DNA of 64,000 bases from Sedimentisphaerales bacterium (GTDB taxonomy: Bacteria > Planctomycetota > Phycisphaerae > Sedimentisphaerales > SG8-4), in assembly GCA_016928975.1 (NCBI GenBank), contig JAFGJR010000066.1:1-64000 (forward strand), given 5' to 3'. Shown here piece by piece: positions 53,465 through 62,106 of this stretch (its first letter is position 1; each line of letters opens with the position of its first letter). A program made the translations under genes and the position numbers. A model generated the notes under the pieces. The model did no database searches, was not told the DNA's origin, and saw only the letters and a list, made by a program, of their open reading frames with translations.

Positions 53465-54313
53465 ATGCGGATTATCGAGTATAGACGAGTTGTCGAGGCG
53501 GTGGAGTCGCTGTGCATCGCGGCTTGTCACGAATTGCCCGATGACGTCGTGCAAGCGCTCGAACGCGCGGCGGAGAAGGAGTCCCATCCCGGTGCGGCAA
53601 GAATCCTGCGACAACTCATCGAGAATGCCCGCATCGCGGGAGAGGACAGGATCCCCCTGTGTCAGGACACCGGACTGACTGTCGTCTTCGTCGAGCAGGG
53701 CGCCGAGGTCAATATCGCGGGACCGGCAACGATCGTGGACGCCATCGACGAGGGGGTCCAGTCCGGTTATGAGACAGGCTACCTGCGTAAGAGCATCGTC
53801 GCCGACCCGCTCCACGGGCGCGTGAACACCGGCACGAACACACCGGCCGTGATTCATATGTCCATCGTCCCCGGCGACAAGCTCAAACTCTCCGTCATGG
53901 CCAAAGGCGGCGGCTGTGAGAACAAGAGCCAGTTCCGGATGTTTCGACCCACTGCCGACAAGGAGCAGATCGTCAACTGGATCGTGGAGACTGTCCGGCA
54001 GGCGGGCGCCGACGCGTGTCCCCCCTTTATCGTCGGCGTCGGGCTCGGCGGCAGTTTCGAGCTCAGTTGCCTGCTGAGCAAGAAAGCCCTCCTGCGAAAG
54101 CTGACGGAGCCAAACACCGATCCCTTCTATGCGGAGCTGGAGCAAGAGCTGCTCGAACGGATCAACGCGCTGGGCCTGGGTCCTCAGGGTCTCGGAGGCG
54201 ACACGACCGCGTTAGCTGTGCTGATGGAGACCGCTCCCTGTCACATCGCCTCGCTGCCGGCGGCCGTGAACATCGAGTGTCACAGCCACCGCCACAAGAC
54301 CGCAGTCTTGTGA
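53465..54313 (+). CDS. Class I fumarate hydratase, alpha (N-terminal) subunit
   Basis: Interconverts fumarate and malate with an oxygen-sensitive 4Fe-4S cluster. Cluster ligands: Cys in IPLCQDTG (about residue 66), Cys in KGGGCENKSQ (about 155) and Cys in NIECHSHRHK near the C-terminus. At 282 aa it is the alpha half only; the beta subunit (~190 aa) that usually follows is not present here. The ATG is preceded directly by a palindromic repeat with no Shine-Dalgarno. A RAYT element begins 22 bp after the stop. L(+)-tartrate dehydratase TtdA is a less likely alternative. Confidence 0.85.
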   Translation: MRIIEYRRVVEAVESLCIAACHELPDDVVQALERAAEKESHPGAARILRQLIENARIAGEDRIPLCQDTGLTVVFVEQGAEVNIAGPATIVDAIDEGVQSGYETGYLRKSIVADPLHGRVNTGTNTPAVIHMSIVPGDKLKLSVMAKGGGCENKSQFRMFRPTADKEQIVNWIVETVRQAGADACPPFIVGVGLGGSFELSCLLSKKALLRKLTEPNTDPFYAELEQELLERINALGLGPQGLGGDTTALAVLMETAPCHIASLPAAVNIECHSHRHKTAVL

Positions 54314-54335
54314 ATCGACCGTTGACGCTTCCTCC

Positions 54336-55023
54336 GTCCGGGTGGCATCGGCAAGCGCAGCTTGCCGATGGCTCCATCGAATGGATAGACGCACAGCAGC
54401 GGAACCCGTATCATACCTTGATGCTTGAGGGCAACCGATACAGCAAGCACTGCCATCGTTGGAACACCGGAGGCCACGCGCACGAGCTGACCTTCAGTTG
54501 TTATCACAATCGGCTCTTCCTATCGAAGGAAAGGACCTGCACCTTTCTCGTCGATGCGATCGCGGCCAGCAGAAAGAAGCACGATTTCGACCTCTGGGCC
54601 TATGTCTTCATGCCGGACCACGTGCACGTTGTGATCTGTCCGAGGCAGCCAGAGTACTCGATCTCAGCGATACTGCGTTCGATCAAGCAGCCTGTGTCGC
54701 GCAGGGCAATCGACTACCTTAGACGCAAGAACCCCGACGGCCTGAAGTTCCTGGCGACCGGAGAAGATGACGAGCCTTATCGCTTCTGGCAAAAAGGGGG
54801 CGGATACGACAGGAACATCACTGCGCTCGAGACGCTCGTCCAATCCATACGCTACATCCACAATAACCCTGTGCGAAAAGGCTTGGTGGAGACAGCGGAT
54901 CAGTGGTGCTATTCCAGCGCGGCGGACTGGCTCAACACTGGGCATGGCCCGATCTCGATAGATGTCGACAGCTTCCCACGCGCATGACCATCGGCAAGCT
55001 GCGCTTGCCGCTGCCACCCGGAC
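54336..55023. mobile_element. RAYT element with near-identical terminal hairpin repeats
   Basis: 36-bp ends at 54336-54371 and 54988-55023 are inverted copies matching at 35 of 36 positions (GTCCGGGTGGCA at each outer end). Each end is itself a hairpin: CATCGGCAAGC-GCA-GCTTGCCGATG on the left, the same with one broken pair on the right. The only gene inside is the RAYT transposase, whose stop abuts the right repeat. CTTGTGAAT occurs at 54307-54315 and again at 55023-55031, flanking the element. Confidence 0.8.
54421..54987 (+). CDS. REP-associated tyrosine transposase (RAYT, Y1/HUH family)
   Basis: 188-aa single-strand transposase related to IS200/IS605 TnpA. The HUH motif is in FMPDHVHVVI and the C-terminal SIRYIHNNPVRKGLVETADQW then YSSAADW is the hallmark of RAYTs; a tyrosine in the intervening helix would be the nucleophile. 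The frame is open upstream into the fumarase gene, but ATG 54421 (or TTG 54418) is the first start inside the terminal repeats. RAYTs cut and move REP hairpins; here the gene is bracketed by two hairpins, which fits. Distinct from the relic at 18.8 kb. Confidence 0.85.
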   Translation: MLEGNRYSKHCHRWNTGGHAHELTFSCYHNRLFLSKERTCTFLVDAIAASRKKHDFDLWAYVFMPDHVHVVICPRQPEYSISAILRSIKQPVSRRAIDYLRRKNPDGLKFLATGEDDEPYRFWQKGGGYDRNITALETLVQSIRYIHNNPVRKGLVETADQWCYSSAADWLNTGHGPISIDVDSFPRA

Positions 55024-55029
55024 TTGTGA

Positions 55030-55103
55030 ATTGATGATTGATTATTTGTCTGACGACCCGCGTGTGCCCTGGACACGCCAATCAACAATCATCCATCATC
55101 AAT
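55030..55103. repeat. Second AT-rich palindrome with central hairpin
   Basis: ATTGATGATTGATTATTTG (55030-55048) and the complement-like block 55079-55103 (reading ATTGATGATGGATGATTGTT in reverse) flank CGTGT/ACACG (55061-55065 and 55073-55077). Same design as 53359-53459. It lies directly after the last prepilin gene's stop and may serve as its terminator. Confidence 0.5.
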
Positions 55104-55108
55104 CCCTC

Positions 55109-55984
55109 TCACTCCTCCTTGAAGCGTTGCATCCACTCGGGCCAGTCGGAGGTGATGACCCCGCCGGCCTTGGTCCAGGGACCGTTCTTGATGTAGCGCG
55201 GAGACTTGGCCCATTGCTGCGCCCAGAGGCTCTTCAGGCCGATCTTCTCGACGTGGAAGTCCAGAAACGCGACATTGGTGGCTCCCGAATGACGATTGAG
55301 GAGGAACCGGTCCATGGCCTCCGGATCAGTGGTCTTATAGTTGCCAGGGCTTTTTTCTTCAAACTGACGTGGGCTGTTCGTGTACTCCGGCCAGCCGCAC
55401 CAGAAGTAGCAGTCCAGGAACAAGGGGACCTCGTAGGCCCCTTTGACGCCGGGCGTCTTCCAGAAGAACTGAGCAGGTTTGCCGTAGAGATCTGCACCAT
55501 TGTCTTGGCCGTTCTGATAGACCCAGCCGTTGATGCCGTAGCCGCCCCATGTTCCAACGGGTCTGTCGCCGCTCGGGCCGACGATGCCCCAGGAGTGGGT
55601 CCCATCGCCGGCAAGATCATATACGCTCGTGGCTATGCCCGTCTCGCTGGCGGGTTTCGGGGCCACCGGGCAGACGCGGAAATCGCCATCCTTGTAGTAC
55701 TCGTACAGCACGGTGATCCAACGCGTGTCCTTGTTGATCGCCTCGCTCCGGCGTTTCGGGAAGAAGCCGCTGTTGTCGTCGGTGTACATGGCCCAGATCG
55801 TGGCCCACTGCTTGAGGTTGGACATGCACGAGACGCCACGCGCCTGCTTACGCACCTGCTGCAATGACGGCATCAAGATCGACATCAGCAGCGCGATGAT
55901 CGCAATCACCACGAGCAGCTCAATCAACGTGAAGCCATGACGATGTGGAATCGATGATCCGGGTCGTGCCATGTTGTTGTCCAT
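55109..55984 (-). CDS. Prepilin-like protein 1 (type II secretion N-methylation motif)
   Basis: 291 aa. [20 protein letters not shown] after a short basic leader is the class III signal: prepilin peptidase would cut after Gly and methylate Phe, and the helix anchors the protein in a pilus or pseudopilus. The Glu5 equivalent is present. The middle (residues ~75-200) differs from the paralogs; the C-terminus [20 protein letters not shown], then GPWTKAGGV and [12 protein letters not shown], is the conserved tail of this subfamily. Last gene of five tandem copies. Planctomycetes carry many such proteins without matching pilus operons; role unknown, perhaps surface attachment. Confidence 0.85.
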   Translation of the reverse strand: MDNNMARPGSSIPHRHGFTLIELLVVIAIIALLMSILMPSLQQVRKQARGVSCMSNLKQWATIWAMYTDDNSGFFPKRRSEAINKDTRWITVLYEYYKDGDFRVCPVAPKPASETGIATSVYDLAGDGTHSWGIVGPSGDRPVGTWGGYGINGWVYQNGQDNGADLYGKPAQFFWKTPGVKGAYEVPLFLDCYFWCGWPEYTNSPRQFEEKSPGNYKTTDPEAMDRFLLNRHSGATNVAFLDFHVEKIGLKSLWAQQWAKSPRYIKNGPWTKAGGVITSDWPEWMQRFKEE

Positions 55985-56034
55985 CTTCGCCCCTGCCTTT
56001 CAAACGCCTATCAGAACGCCAATGATGAGCACAC

Positions 56035-56892
56035 TCAGTATTCTCGAAATGGCTGCATCCATTCGGGCCAGTCGCTCGGCAGCACGCCGCCGGCCCTTGT
56101 CCAGGGCCCGGTCTGGAGGTACGATTTGTGCCACTTCAACGTCCACAACTCCTTGACGCCGACCTTGCGAGCGCCGTAGTCGAGGAACAGAGCGTTGACG
56201 AATCCGTCGTGACGGTTCATGCAATACCGGCCCATCTGGGCGTTATCGTTCCAGACGTCGCCGTCATGGCCCGGTGGCGTATCCGTCTGCAACGGCCAGC
56301 CATTATAACGGAGAGCGCCCACCCACAGAGGCACAAACGCGGCGCCCCCGGCGCTGGGTCCACGCCAGAACTCCTTTACAGGGCGGGAGTGCGGCTCGTT
56401 GCCCGGGTCCGGGTCGTTGCAGTACCCGTTGATCCCATAGCTGCCTTTGACGGGCGTCCCCACGCCATTGAGACTATAGTAACCCCACGCGGCGGTGGAG
56501 CCGAGGAAGGTGCCTTCGCGTCCCGTGGCGGCCCCGGACTGATCGTAACACTCCTTCGTGGCGTTCGGGCAACAGGTGACCTTGGGGTCGCACTTGTGAT
56601 AGTCTCTCATCGCCTGGACGGCCCGGTTGTTGACGGGAAAGCCCTTCATGAATCGGCCGTTGTAGTCTTCCGCGTACATGGAGAAGAACAGGCCCCACTG
56701 CTTGAGGTTGGACAGACATGCGACGGTCCTCGCCTGCTTCTTCACTCGAGTCAGCGCCGGCATCAGGATCGACATCAGCAAAGCGATGATGGCGATCACG
56801 ACGAGCAACTCAATGAGCGTGAAGCCGGCTTGACCGGCGACCGGTGACTTGCGCCCGGCGTACTGCCGGGGACGGGGCTCAGATCCTTGCAT
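56035..56892 (-). CDS. Prepilin-like protein 2 (type II secretion N-methylation motif)
   Basis: 285 aa from ATG 56892, preferred over the longer frame because AAGGAG lies about 8 bases before it. Basic leader, then [20 protein letters not shown]. Conserved family features: [37 protein letters not shown], a Cys-rich CDPKVTCCPNATKEC, GSYGINGYC, CMNRHDG and DYGARKVGVKELWTLKWHKS, ending DWPEWMQPFREY. Fourth in transcription order; 50 bp lie between it and the next gene. The central Cys and Trp-rich positions are shared with copies 3 and 5, suggesting one fold with variable loops. Confidence 0.85.
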   Translation of the reverse strand: MQGSEPRPRQYAGRKSPVAGQAGFTLIELLVVIAIIALLMSILMPALTRVKKQARTVACLSNLKQWGLFFSMYAEDYNGRFMKGFPVNNRAVQAMRDYHKCDPKVTCCPNATKECYDQSGAATGREGTFLGSTAAWGYYSLNGVGTPVKGSYGINGYCNDPDPGNEPHSRPVKEFWRGPSAGGAAFVPLWVGALRYNGWPLQTDTPPGHDGDVWNDNAQMGRYCMNRHDGFVNALFLDYGARKVGVKELWTLKWHKSYLQTGPWTRAGGVLPSDWPEWMQPFREY

Positions 56893-56950
56893 CGCTGTAC
56901 TCCTTGTCCTCAACTCCGCTCGCCATCTCGCCCGTGACGCAAGAGAAGAC

Positions 56951-57766
56951 TCAATACTCCCGGTAGCGTTGCATCCAGTCGGGCCAGTCGGTGGGCAGAA
57001 CGCCACCGGCCTGGGTCCACGGACCAGCCGTGTTATAGGTCTTGTGCCATTTCAGCACCCACAGCTCTTTGAGATCGACCTTCCGGACGGACCAATCGAG
57101 GAATGCCATGTTCGTGGCCCCATCGTGGCGATCGATGCAGGCACGCCGCATATGCTGCGTGCTCTCCCATACCTGGTCCAACAGCGGTGCCGGAGTGTCC
57201 GTGGGCAGAGGAAAGATATTGAACCGCAGGCCATCCATAAACAGAGGCACAGCAGCCGCGTTCTTCACGTTGGGCGTTCGCCAGTTGTTCGTCGTTTCGA
57301 AACCCTCGTAGACAGTCGGGTACTGTATCGGATCGGGGTTCTCCACCCAGCCGTTGATCCCGTAGCTGCCCCAATCGCCTTCGGGCGCGTATCCCTCGCC
57401 CCAGAACCGGCCCCAGGCGGAGTAGATGTTCCACTCCGGCGCCGTTACCCCATACTCGTCGACGATGGGTTTCAAGGCGGTCGGACAACAACGGATCTTG
57501 TGGTCGTTCTTGTACAACGGCCGCAACGCGTTCATCCAGTGATACGTGTGACCGCTGCCTACGCCTGCCTGGAAGTAACCGTTGTTCTCCGCGGTGAACA
57601 TCTCGAAAAACAGGTTCCACTGCCTCAGATTCGCCCGGCAGGCGACGGTTCGCGCCTGCTTCTTCACCTTGGTCAGCGCCGGCATCAGGATCGACATCAG
57701 CAGGGCGATGATCGCGATCACAACGAGCAACTCGATCAAGGTGAAGGCTCTACGTCGTCTGATCAT
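56951..57766 (-). CDS. Prepilin-like protein 3 (type II secretion N-methylation motif)
   Basis: 271 aa. Very short leader [20 protein letters not shown], so cleavage is after Ala rather than Gly. Middle region [44 protein letters not shown]; tail [20 protein letters not shown] and [20 protein letters not shown]. Starts with GGAG upstream of ATG 57766. A terminator-like hairpin lies between this gene and copy 4, so a separate promoter for copies 3-2-1 is possible, though none is clear. Confidence 0.85.
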   Translation of the reverse strand: MIRRRRAFTLIELLVVIAIIALLMSILMPALTKVKKQARTVACRANLRQWNLFFEMFTAENNGYFQAGVGSGHTYHWMNALRPLYKNDHKIRCCPTALKPIVDEYGVTAPEWNIYSAWGRFWGEGYAPEGDWGSYGINGWVENPDPIQYPTVYEGFETTNNWRTPNVKNAAAVPLFMDGLRFNIFPLPTDTPAPLLDQVWESTQHMRRACIDRHDGATNMAFLDWSVRKVDLKELWVLKWHKTYNTAGPWTQAGGVLPTDWPDWMQRYREY

Positions 57767-57810
57767 AGTACCTACTCCGAAACACCAAACCCTTTACAAG
57801 CGTATAGAGA

Positions 57811-57838
57811 GCCGGACCACCTGTTACGGTGGCCCGGC
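57811..57838 (-). terminator. Hairpin inside the prepilin array
   Basis: GCCGGACCACC (57811-57821) pairs with GGTGGCCCGGC (57828-57838) with one mismatch and a six-base TGTTAC loop. In the leftward direction it is followed by CTCTCTATACG. It lies 55 bp after the stop of copy 4. Confidence 0.45.
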
Positions 57839-57892
57839 CTGTCATTGCTTCTCACGTACGACCCTTCCCGGCGATCTCTTCGCCGACAGGCC

Positions 57893-58753
57893 TCAGAAGT
57901 TCAGCTTGTTGGCCAACTGGCCCCACATCGCGATCGACGCCCAGCGCAAATCGGGGTTGCCGCTCTGGTCGTCCGTGGAGAACGCCTGGGGAGGTACCCT
58001 CTTGCCGAACGCGATGGTCCGCGGGTCCATCCACTTGTGGTACTCGGTGTGCCCATCGACGAACGAGAAGTTGGTCCCGTCGCCATGCCGGACCGGCGGC
58101 GGGTCCCACCACCTCCACTGATTCGTGTAAACGGTCCAGCCACCCAGCGCCGACGGGTTCGTGCCGCCGTCATCGAGGAACACGATGCGGAACGTCGCGT
58201 CTCTGATCTGCAGGCGTCTTTTGCACATCTCGGCGCCCATGTCGTCCCAGTTCTTGCAGTTCATGGAATCGGAGACAGAGTAGGTCCGCGTGATCGTGCC
58301 GGTCTGGTTGTACGCTATCGTTGCGTATTTCCGGTCCACGACGGGGCACCTGTAAACGTTGAGCGTCGTCGTGTAGGGGTACAGAGCCCCCTTCATGATC
58401 GCGTCCTTCTTCTGGATCTCCGTCATGCCCGACTCCCAATCCTTCAGGACCCAGGCCGGCTCATTGTAATGGGATTTGTTGAAGGGAAGGCTCGGGCTGT
58501 TCATCCCGGTGTACTCGCCGGAGTCGCCGTTGACGATCTTGTCGTCGTTCTGGTCGGCGTACATGATCCAGGCGAGCTGGAGGTTCTTGAGGTTGCTCAG
58601 ACAGGTGGTGCGCTTGCCCTGCTCCCGGACGCGGTTCAAGGCCGGCATCAGGATCCCCATGAGGATCGCGATGATGGCGATGACCACGAGCAACTCGATC
58701 AGGGTGAAGCCCGTTCGCCCGCCCCACGTCTCTTTTCGCTTTCGTACTGTCAC
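57893..58753 (-). CDS. Prepilin-like protein 4, divergent H-x-DG branch
   Basis: 286 aa from GTG 58753. Leader then [20 protein letters not shown]. Unlike its neighbours it ends with [23 protein letters not shown] followed by RTIAFG, the DG/DGHT tail of the larger planctomycete/Lentisphaerae prepilin class, and lacks the GPWTKAGGV ending. The middle contains [38 protein letters not shown] and MNCKNWDD. So this array mixes two subtypes. Start codon GTG is supported by AAGGTGAAGG upstream. Confidence 0.83.
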   Translation of the reverse strand: MTVRKRKETWGGRTGFTLIELLVVIAIIAILMGILMPALNRVREQGKRTTCLSNLKNLQLAWIMYADQNDDKIVNGDSGEYTGMNSPSLPFNKSHYNEPAWVLKDWESGMTEIQKKDAIMKGALYPYTTTLNVYRCPVVDRKYATIAYNQTGTITRTYSVSDSMNCKNWDDMGAEMCKRRLQIRDATFRIVFLDDGGTNPSALGGWTVYTNQWRWWDPPPVRHGDGTNFSFVDGHTEYHKWMDPRTIAFGKRVPPQAFSTDDQSGNPDLRWASIAMWGQLANKLNF

Positions 58754-58844
58754 GGTCCTTCACCTTTCAAAGCACACGACAGCCAAGTGGATGGACGCTC
58801 TCCTCAACGACCAAACCCGGCGAAACGGGTCGGGAGAATGCCCA

Positions 58845-59672
58845 TCAGTACTCCTTGAACGGCTTGATCCAATCAGGCCAGTCCTCGGGTCGGACTCCGC
58901 CCGCCTTGGTCCACGGCCCGCGGATGTTGAAGCTCTGATGCCATTTCAGTGTGTAGACCTCTTTGACGCCGAGCTTGCGCACCGACCAGTCCAGGAACGC
59001 CGCCGTGAGGTGTCCCTGGTGACGATTGATGCAGCAACGGCCCATCAGGTTGCCGCTCCAGGCGGCGAACTCACTGTCGGCAGGCCGGTCGGTCGGTAAC
59101 GGCCACAGGTCGAATCGCAGAGCCTCAATGAACCACGGCACGTTGTTGGCTTGCTTGCCGCCGGCGGTCTTCCAGCCCTGCGAGGTGGCCACGCCGCTCT
59201 CATACGTCGCCACCGGCGTGGCGCCCGCCGCCGCCTGCGGGATGAGGCAATAGCCGTTGATTCCGAAGCTCCCCGCGATCCCATTGGGGCCCAAGTCGGC
59301 GCCGGTGAAGATCCCCCAGGCGTTGTAGATATTGAGCGTGGTCGTCGTAACGCCATACTTGTCGGTAATGGGTTTCTGCGCGGATGGACAGAACCACGTC
59401 TTGTTGGTCACCCAGTCCTTGAGCGAAGTGTCCATGTACTTGGGGAACCAGTAGCCCGGCGTGCCGTTGTCCGACTTCCAGAACCTGCCGTCGTTGGTCT
59501 CGGTGAACATCGCCGCCTGAAGGTTCCACTGTTTCAGATTGGCCTCGCAGGCCACCATCCTGGCCTGCTGCCGGACTTTGTTCAACGCCGGCATGAGGAT
59601 CGACATCAACAGCGCGATGATGGCGATGACAACCAGTAATTCGATCAGAGTAAATCCGCGTCGTTTGGTCAT
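58845..59672 (-). CDS. Prepilin-like protein 5 (type II secretion N-methylation motif)
   Basis: First gene of the array, 275 aa from ATG 59672, preferred over a longer frame because GGAG lies 8 bases before it and the leader [13 protein letters not shown] starts there. Family features: [76 protein letters not shown] and [21 protein letters not shown] sigma-70-like promoter is visible upstream at 59796-59824. Confidence 0.85.
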   Translation of the reverse strand: MTKRRGFTLIELLVVIAIIALLMSILMPALNKVRQQARMVACEANLKQWNLQAAMFTETNDGRFWKSDNGTPGYWFPKYMDTSLKDWVTNKTWFCPSAQKPITDKYGVTTTTLNIYNAWGIFTGADLGPNGIAGSFGINGYCLIPQAAAGATPVATYESGVATSQGWKTAGGKQANNVPWFIEALRFDLWPLPTDRPADSEFAAWSGNLMGRCCINRHQGHLTAAFLDWSVRKLGVKEVYTLKWHQSFNIRGPWTKAGGVRPEDWPDWIKPFKEY

Positions 59673-59795
59673 GTCCAGACTCCGTAACCCACAATGCGAT
59701 AACCATCTACCCATTTGAGATGCGGCGGAATGACACCCTGTTCCACCGAATTTCCACCTTTTTGTGCTGCCTGTACACACTCACCGGTTGTTGGC

Positions 59796-59824
59796 ATTAT
59801 ACCGTAGCGCCTGCCCATACGCAA
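59796..59824 (-). promoter_or_regulatory. Sigma-70-like promoter of the prepilin array
   Basis: On the minus strand TTGCGT (59819-59824) and TATAAT (59796-59801) are separated by exactly 17 bp; the start of the first prepilin gene is about 120 bp downstream. The -10 box is perfect, the -35 matches three of six. Confidence 0.5.
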
Positions 59825-59865
59825 CTGCAAAGTCCGCAAATCTTCCAGATCAACGTCAGGGCACA

Positions 59866-60783
59866 TCAAGGGACAAGTGGGGCGCTTTGTCGCCAGGCGT
59901 TCGCCAGCTCGACATACTGAGCAGGGGCTAAGTCGCCGGGGCGCAGGGTCGGATCGACGCCGTGCTGTGCCAGGATGCGAAGCCACAGGTCCGGCCTGCC
60001 GAGATGAGTTGGCACGGTCTTGACGCAGGCTCGGAGCATCTTGCGCCGATGCCCCATAAAAAGGCCCACCACATCACTGAGAACCCCCATGTCCTGGATC
60101 TGGCGGGACTTGTGCTCGTCACGGACGAACCGGACCAGGGCCGACTCCACCCTCGGCGCGGGCCAGAAGACGTTGGGCTTGAGGACTCGCAGGATCTCCA
60201 CACGGCCGGTGGCCTGCAGGAAGATGCTCAGCGTACCGTAGTCCCTGCTCCCCGGCCCAGCCGTCATCCGCTCGGCCACTTCCTTCTGCACGGTGACACA
60301 CATCGCATCGGCTACGACAGGCCCCCTGGCCAAGTGGATCATCACCGGCGAGGCTACGTCATACGGCAGGTTCGAAACGAGCACGAGCCGCCCACTGGAG
60401 CCGCCGGAGCCCCCCTGTTCAAGACGCCTCCGCGCGTGCTCCAGGGCCTCGACGACCCCTGGATGGATCGCCCCCTTGCCTGAGAGGACATCAGCATTGA
60501 TGATCCGCACGTTCCTTCGACCAGCGACTTGCGACTCGGCAATCCGGGCCAGCCTCTGGTCGATCTCGACGGCCACCACCGCCCCCGCCTGCTCCGCCAG
60601 GGCCTGTGTCAATGACCCGGTCCCACAACCCACCTCCAGCACGACATCAGTCCGGCGGAGCTGGGCGCTGTCCACGAGCAGCCGCATGAGGTTCAGATCG
60701 ATGAGGAAGTGCTGACCCAACCTGCGAAGGGGTGATACCCCCGCTGTCGAGAGCAATTCCTGGATCTGGTGCTTGGTCTGCAT
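59866..60783 (-). CDS. rsmA: 16S rRNA adenine dimethyltransferase
   Basis: Dimethylates two adenines in the 3' terminal helix of 16S rRNA (KsgA/RsmA). 305 aa from ATG 60783; the frame is open further but that part is antisense-like and overlaps the pdxA end. Motifs: RRLGQHFLIDLNLMRLLVD, SAM-binding VVLEVGCGTGSLTQAL, AVEIDQRLA, IINADVL and the catalytic VSNLPYDVASPVMIHL (the usual NLPYN/NLPYNI is NLPYD here). C-terminal domain with GHRRKMLRACVK. It follows pdxA in the same orientation, the order known from many bacteria. Confidence 0.93.
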   Translation of the reverse strand: MQTKHQIQELLSTAGVSPLRRLGQHFLIDLNLMRLLVDSAQLRRTDVVLEVGCGTGSLTQALAEQAGAVVAVEIDQRLARIAESQVAGRRNVRIINADVLSGKGAIHPGVVEALEHARRRLEQGGSGGSSGRLVLVSNLPYDVASPVMIHLARGPVVADAMCVTVQKEVAERMTAGPGSRDYGTLSIFLQATGRVEILRVLKPNVFWPAPRVESALVRFVRDEHKSRQIQDMGVLSDVVGLFMGHRRKMLRACVKTVPTHLGRPDLWLRILAQHGVDPTLRPGDLAPAQYVELANAWRQSAPLVP

Positions 60784-60857
60784 GGTTATCGCTGGGATTC
60801 GGTAGGACCCCACAAGACGAATGGGACCTACAGGACTCATTCCCCCGGGCCGAGCTT

Positions 60858-61970
60858 CTATTCGAGCGCTTCCGGTTCCTCGTAGGTGGCCTCCGGCCCG
60901 CTGGTCCGGCCGTTCCCGTTGGCGGGCACGCCGGCAGGCTGGAGAGACCGCCTGGTCTTGGCCATCTGGATCGCCAGCAGGATGGCCGACTTCATGCTTG
61001 ACGGGCTGGCCAGATTGCGGCCGGCGATGTCGAACGCCGTTCCGTGGGCTGGCGACGTCCGCACGATGGGCAGCCCGATTGTCACGTTCACGGCATGCTC
61101 GAAATCCAGCAGCTTGACCGGGATCATGCCCTGGTCGTGATACATGGCAACGACGGCGTCGAACTCCCCGTGCACCGTCCGCAGAAACAGCGTATCCGCG
61201 GGGATTGGCCCGATGCAATTGACTCCCTGCTCCTGCGCCAGCAGGATCGCCGGGCTGATGATCCGCTGCTCCTCGTCGCCGAACTGGCCCTCCTCGCTCG
61301 CGTGCGGATTCAACGCCGCCACTCCGATCCGCGGGTTCTCCAGCGAGAAGTAGTCCTTCAGCGCGTCGTTGAGCAGGTCAATGGGCTCGAACACGCAACC
61401 GATGGTGAACTTGTTGCGGATGTCGGATATCGCGATGTGGATCGTCGCCAGCGCCACCTTCAACGGCCCGCTGACGAACATCATCGCTTTGCGAGGGGCC
61501 TTGCACTTGGCGGCGAACATCTCCGTATGTCCCGGCCAGGGCGAATCTGCCAGCTTCCAGCTCGCCTTGCTGATCGGCGCCGTCACGATGGCATCGACGA
61601 TCCCGTCTTTGGCGGCGGCGATGGCATCGGCGCAGAACTTGAGCGAGGCCTCGCCCGCCGCCCGGCTGGGCCCTTTGACATAGGGAGGCACGCTGTACTC
61701 GTCATAGTCCGCGATGACCACCTTGTAGGGGTACTCACGGCTGATCTTCTCATGCTGATGCCGACCCCAGAACGGATCGATCTCCGCCCGGTCGGCCGCA
61801 TAGCAGAGCTGCTCGTTCATCCCGAACACGATGAACTTGGCCGCTCGGCGGACCTCCGGGTCGGCCAGAGCCTTGACGACCACCTCCGGCCCGATGCCTG
61901 CGGCATCCCCCATCGTCACCGCGATGACCATCTGCTCCGAGATCGAATTGTGGCCGTTGGCTTTGACCAT
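60858..61970 (-). CDS. pdxA: 4-hydroxythreonine-4-phosphate dehydrogenase
   Basis: NAD-dependent oxidation in the DXP-dependent vitamin B6 pathway. 370 aa. VTMGDAAGIGPEVVVKAL at the start, metal-binding His residues in SPWPGHTEMF, LNPHASEEGQFGDEE and YHDQGMIPVKLL, and GLPIVRTSPAHGTAFDIAG near the C-terminus. Position 970 of the family is normal except for a Pro/Arg-rich tail of about 25 residues. ATG 61970 is used; ATG at residue 14 is an alternative. Ends 74 bp before rsmA. Confidence 0.94.
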   Translation of the reverse strand: MVKANGHNSISEQMVIAVTMGDAAGIGPEVVVKALADPEVRRAAKFIVFGMNEQLCYAADRAEIDPFWGRHQHEKISREYPYKVVIADYDEYSVPPYVKGPSRAAGEASLKFCADAIAAAKDGIVDAIVTAPISKASWKLADSPWPGHTEMFAAKCKAPRKAMMFVSGPLKVALATIHIAISDIRNKFTIGCVFEPIDLLNDALKDYFSLENPRIGVAALNPHASEEGQFGDEEQRIISPAILLAQEQGVNCIGPIPADTLFLRTVHGEFDAVVAMYHDQGMIPVKLLDFEHAVNVTIGLPIVRTSPAHGTAFDIAGRNLASPSSMKSAILLAIQMAKTRRSLQPAGVPANGNGRTSGPEATYEEPEALE

Positions 61971-62008
61971 CCTATGTCTTCAAACACGCTCGCCAGCTTC
62001 AGCAGCGC

Positions 62009-62083
62009 ATGTCATTCCCGCGAAGGCGGGAATCCAGGAACGCATCGAATCACCCTGGACCCCCGCCTGCGCGGGGGTGACAT
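62009..62083. repeat. Paired-hairpin palindrome between ribE and pdxA
   Basis: Two 30-bp arms (62009-62038 and 62054-62083) are inverted relative to each other with five differences. Each arm is also a perfect 8-bp hairpin: ATTCCCGC-GAAG-GCGGGAAT and, inverted, ACCCCCGC-GCAG-GCGGGGGT. Four of the five differences are compensating base pairs. It resembles the widespread CATTCCCGCGAAGGCGGGAA dispersed repeat. Confidence 0.75.
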
Positions 62084-62106
62084 AACCAGGCCGAGCTGTC
62101 GCTCAA

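Noticed and set aside
56849..58858. A 669-codon plus-strand frame opposite the prepilin genes
   Set aside because: It is antisense to clear prepilin genes and is Arg/His/Val-rich as expected for a complement of coding DNA at high GC.
60784..61218. The rsmA frame stays open 145 codons upstream
   Set aside because: It overlaps the pdxA 3' end out of frame and RsmA homology begins at ATG 60783.
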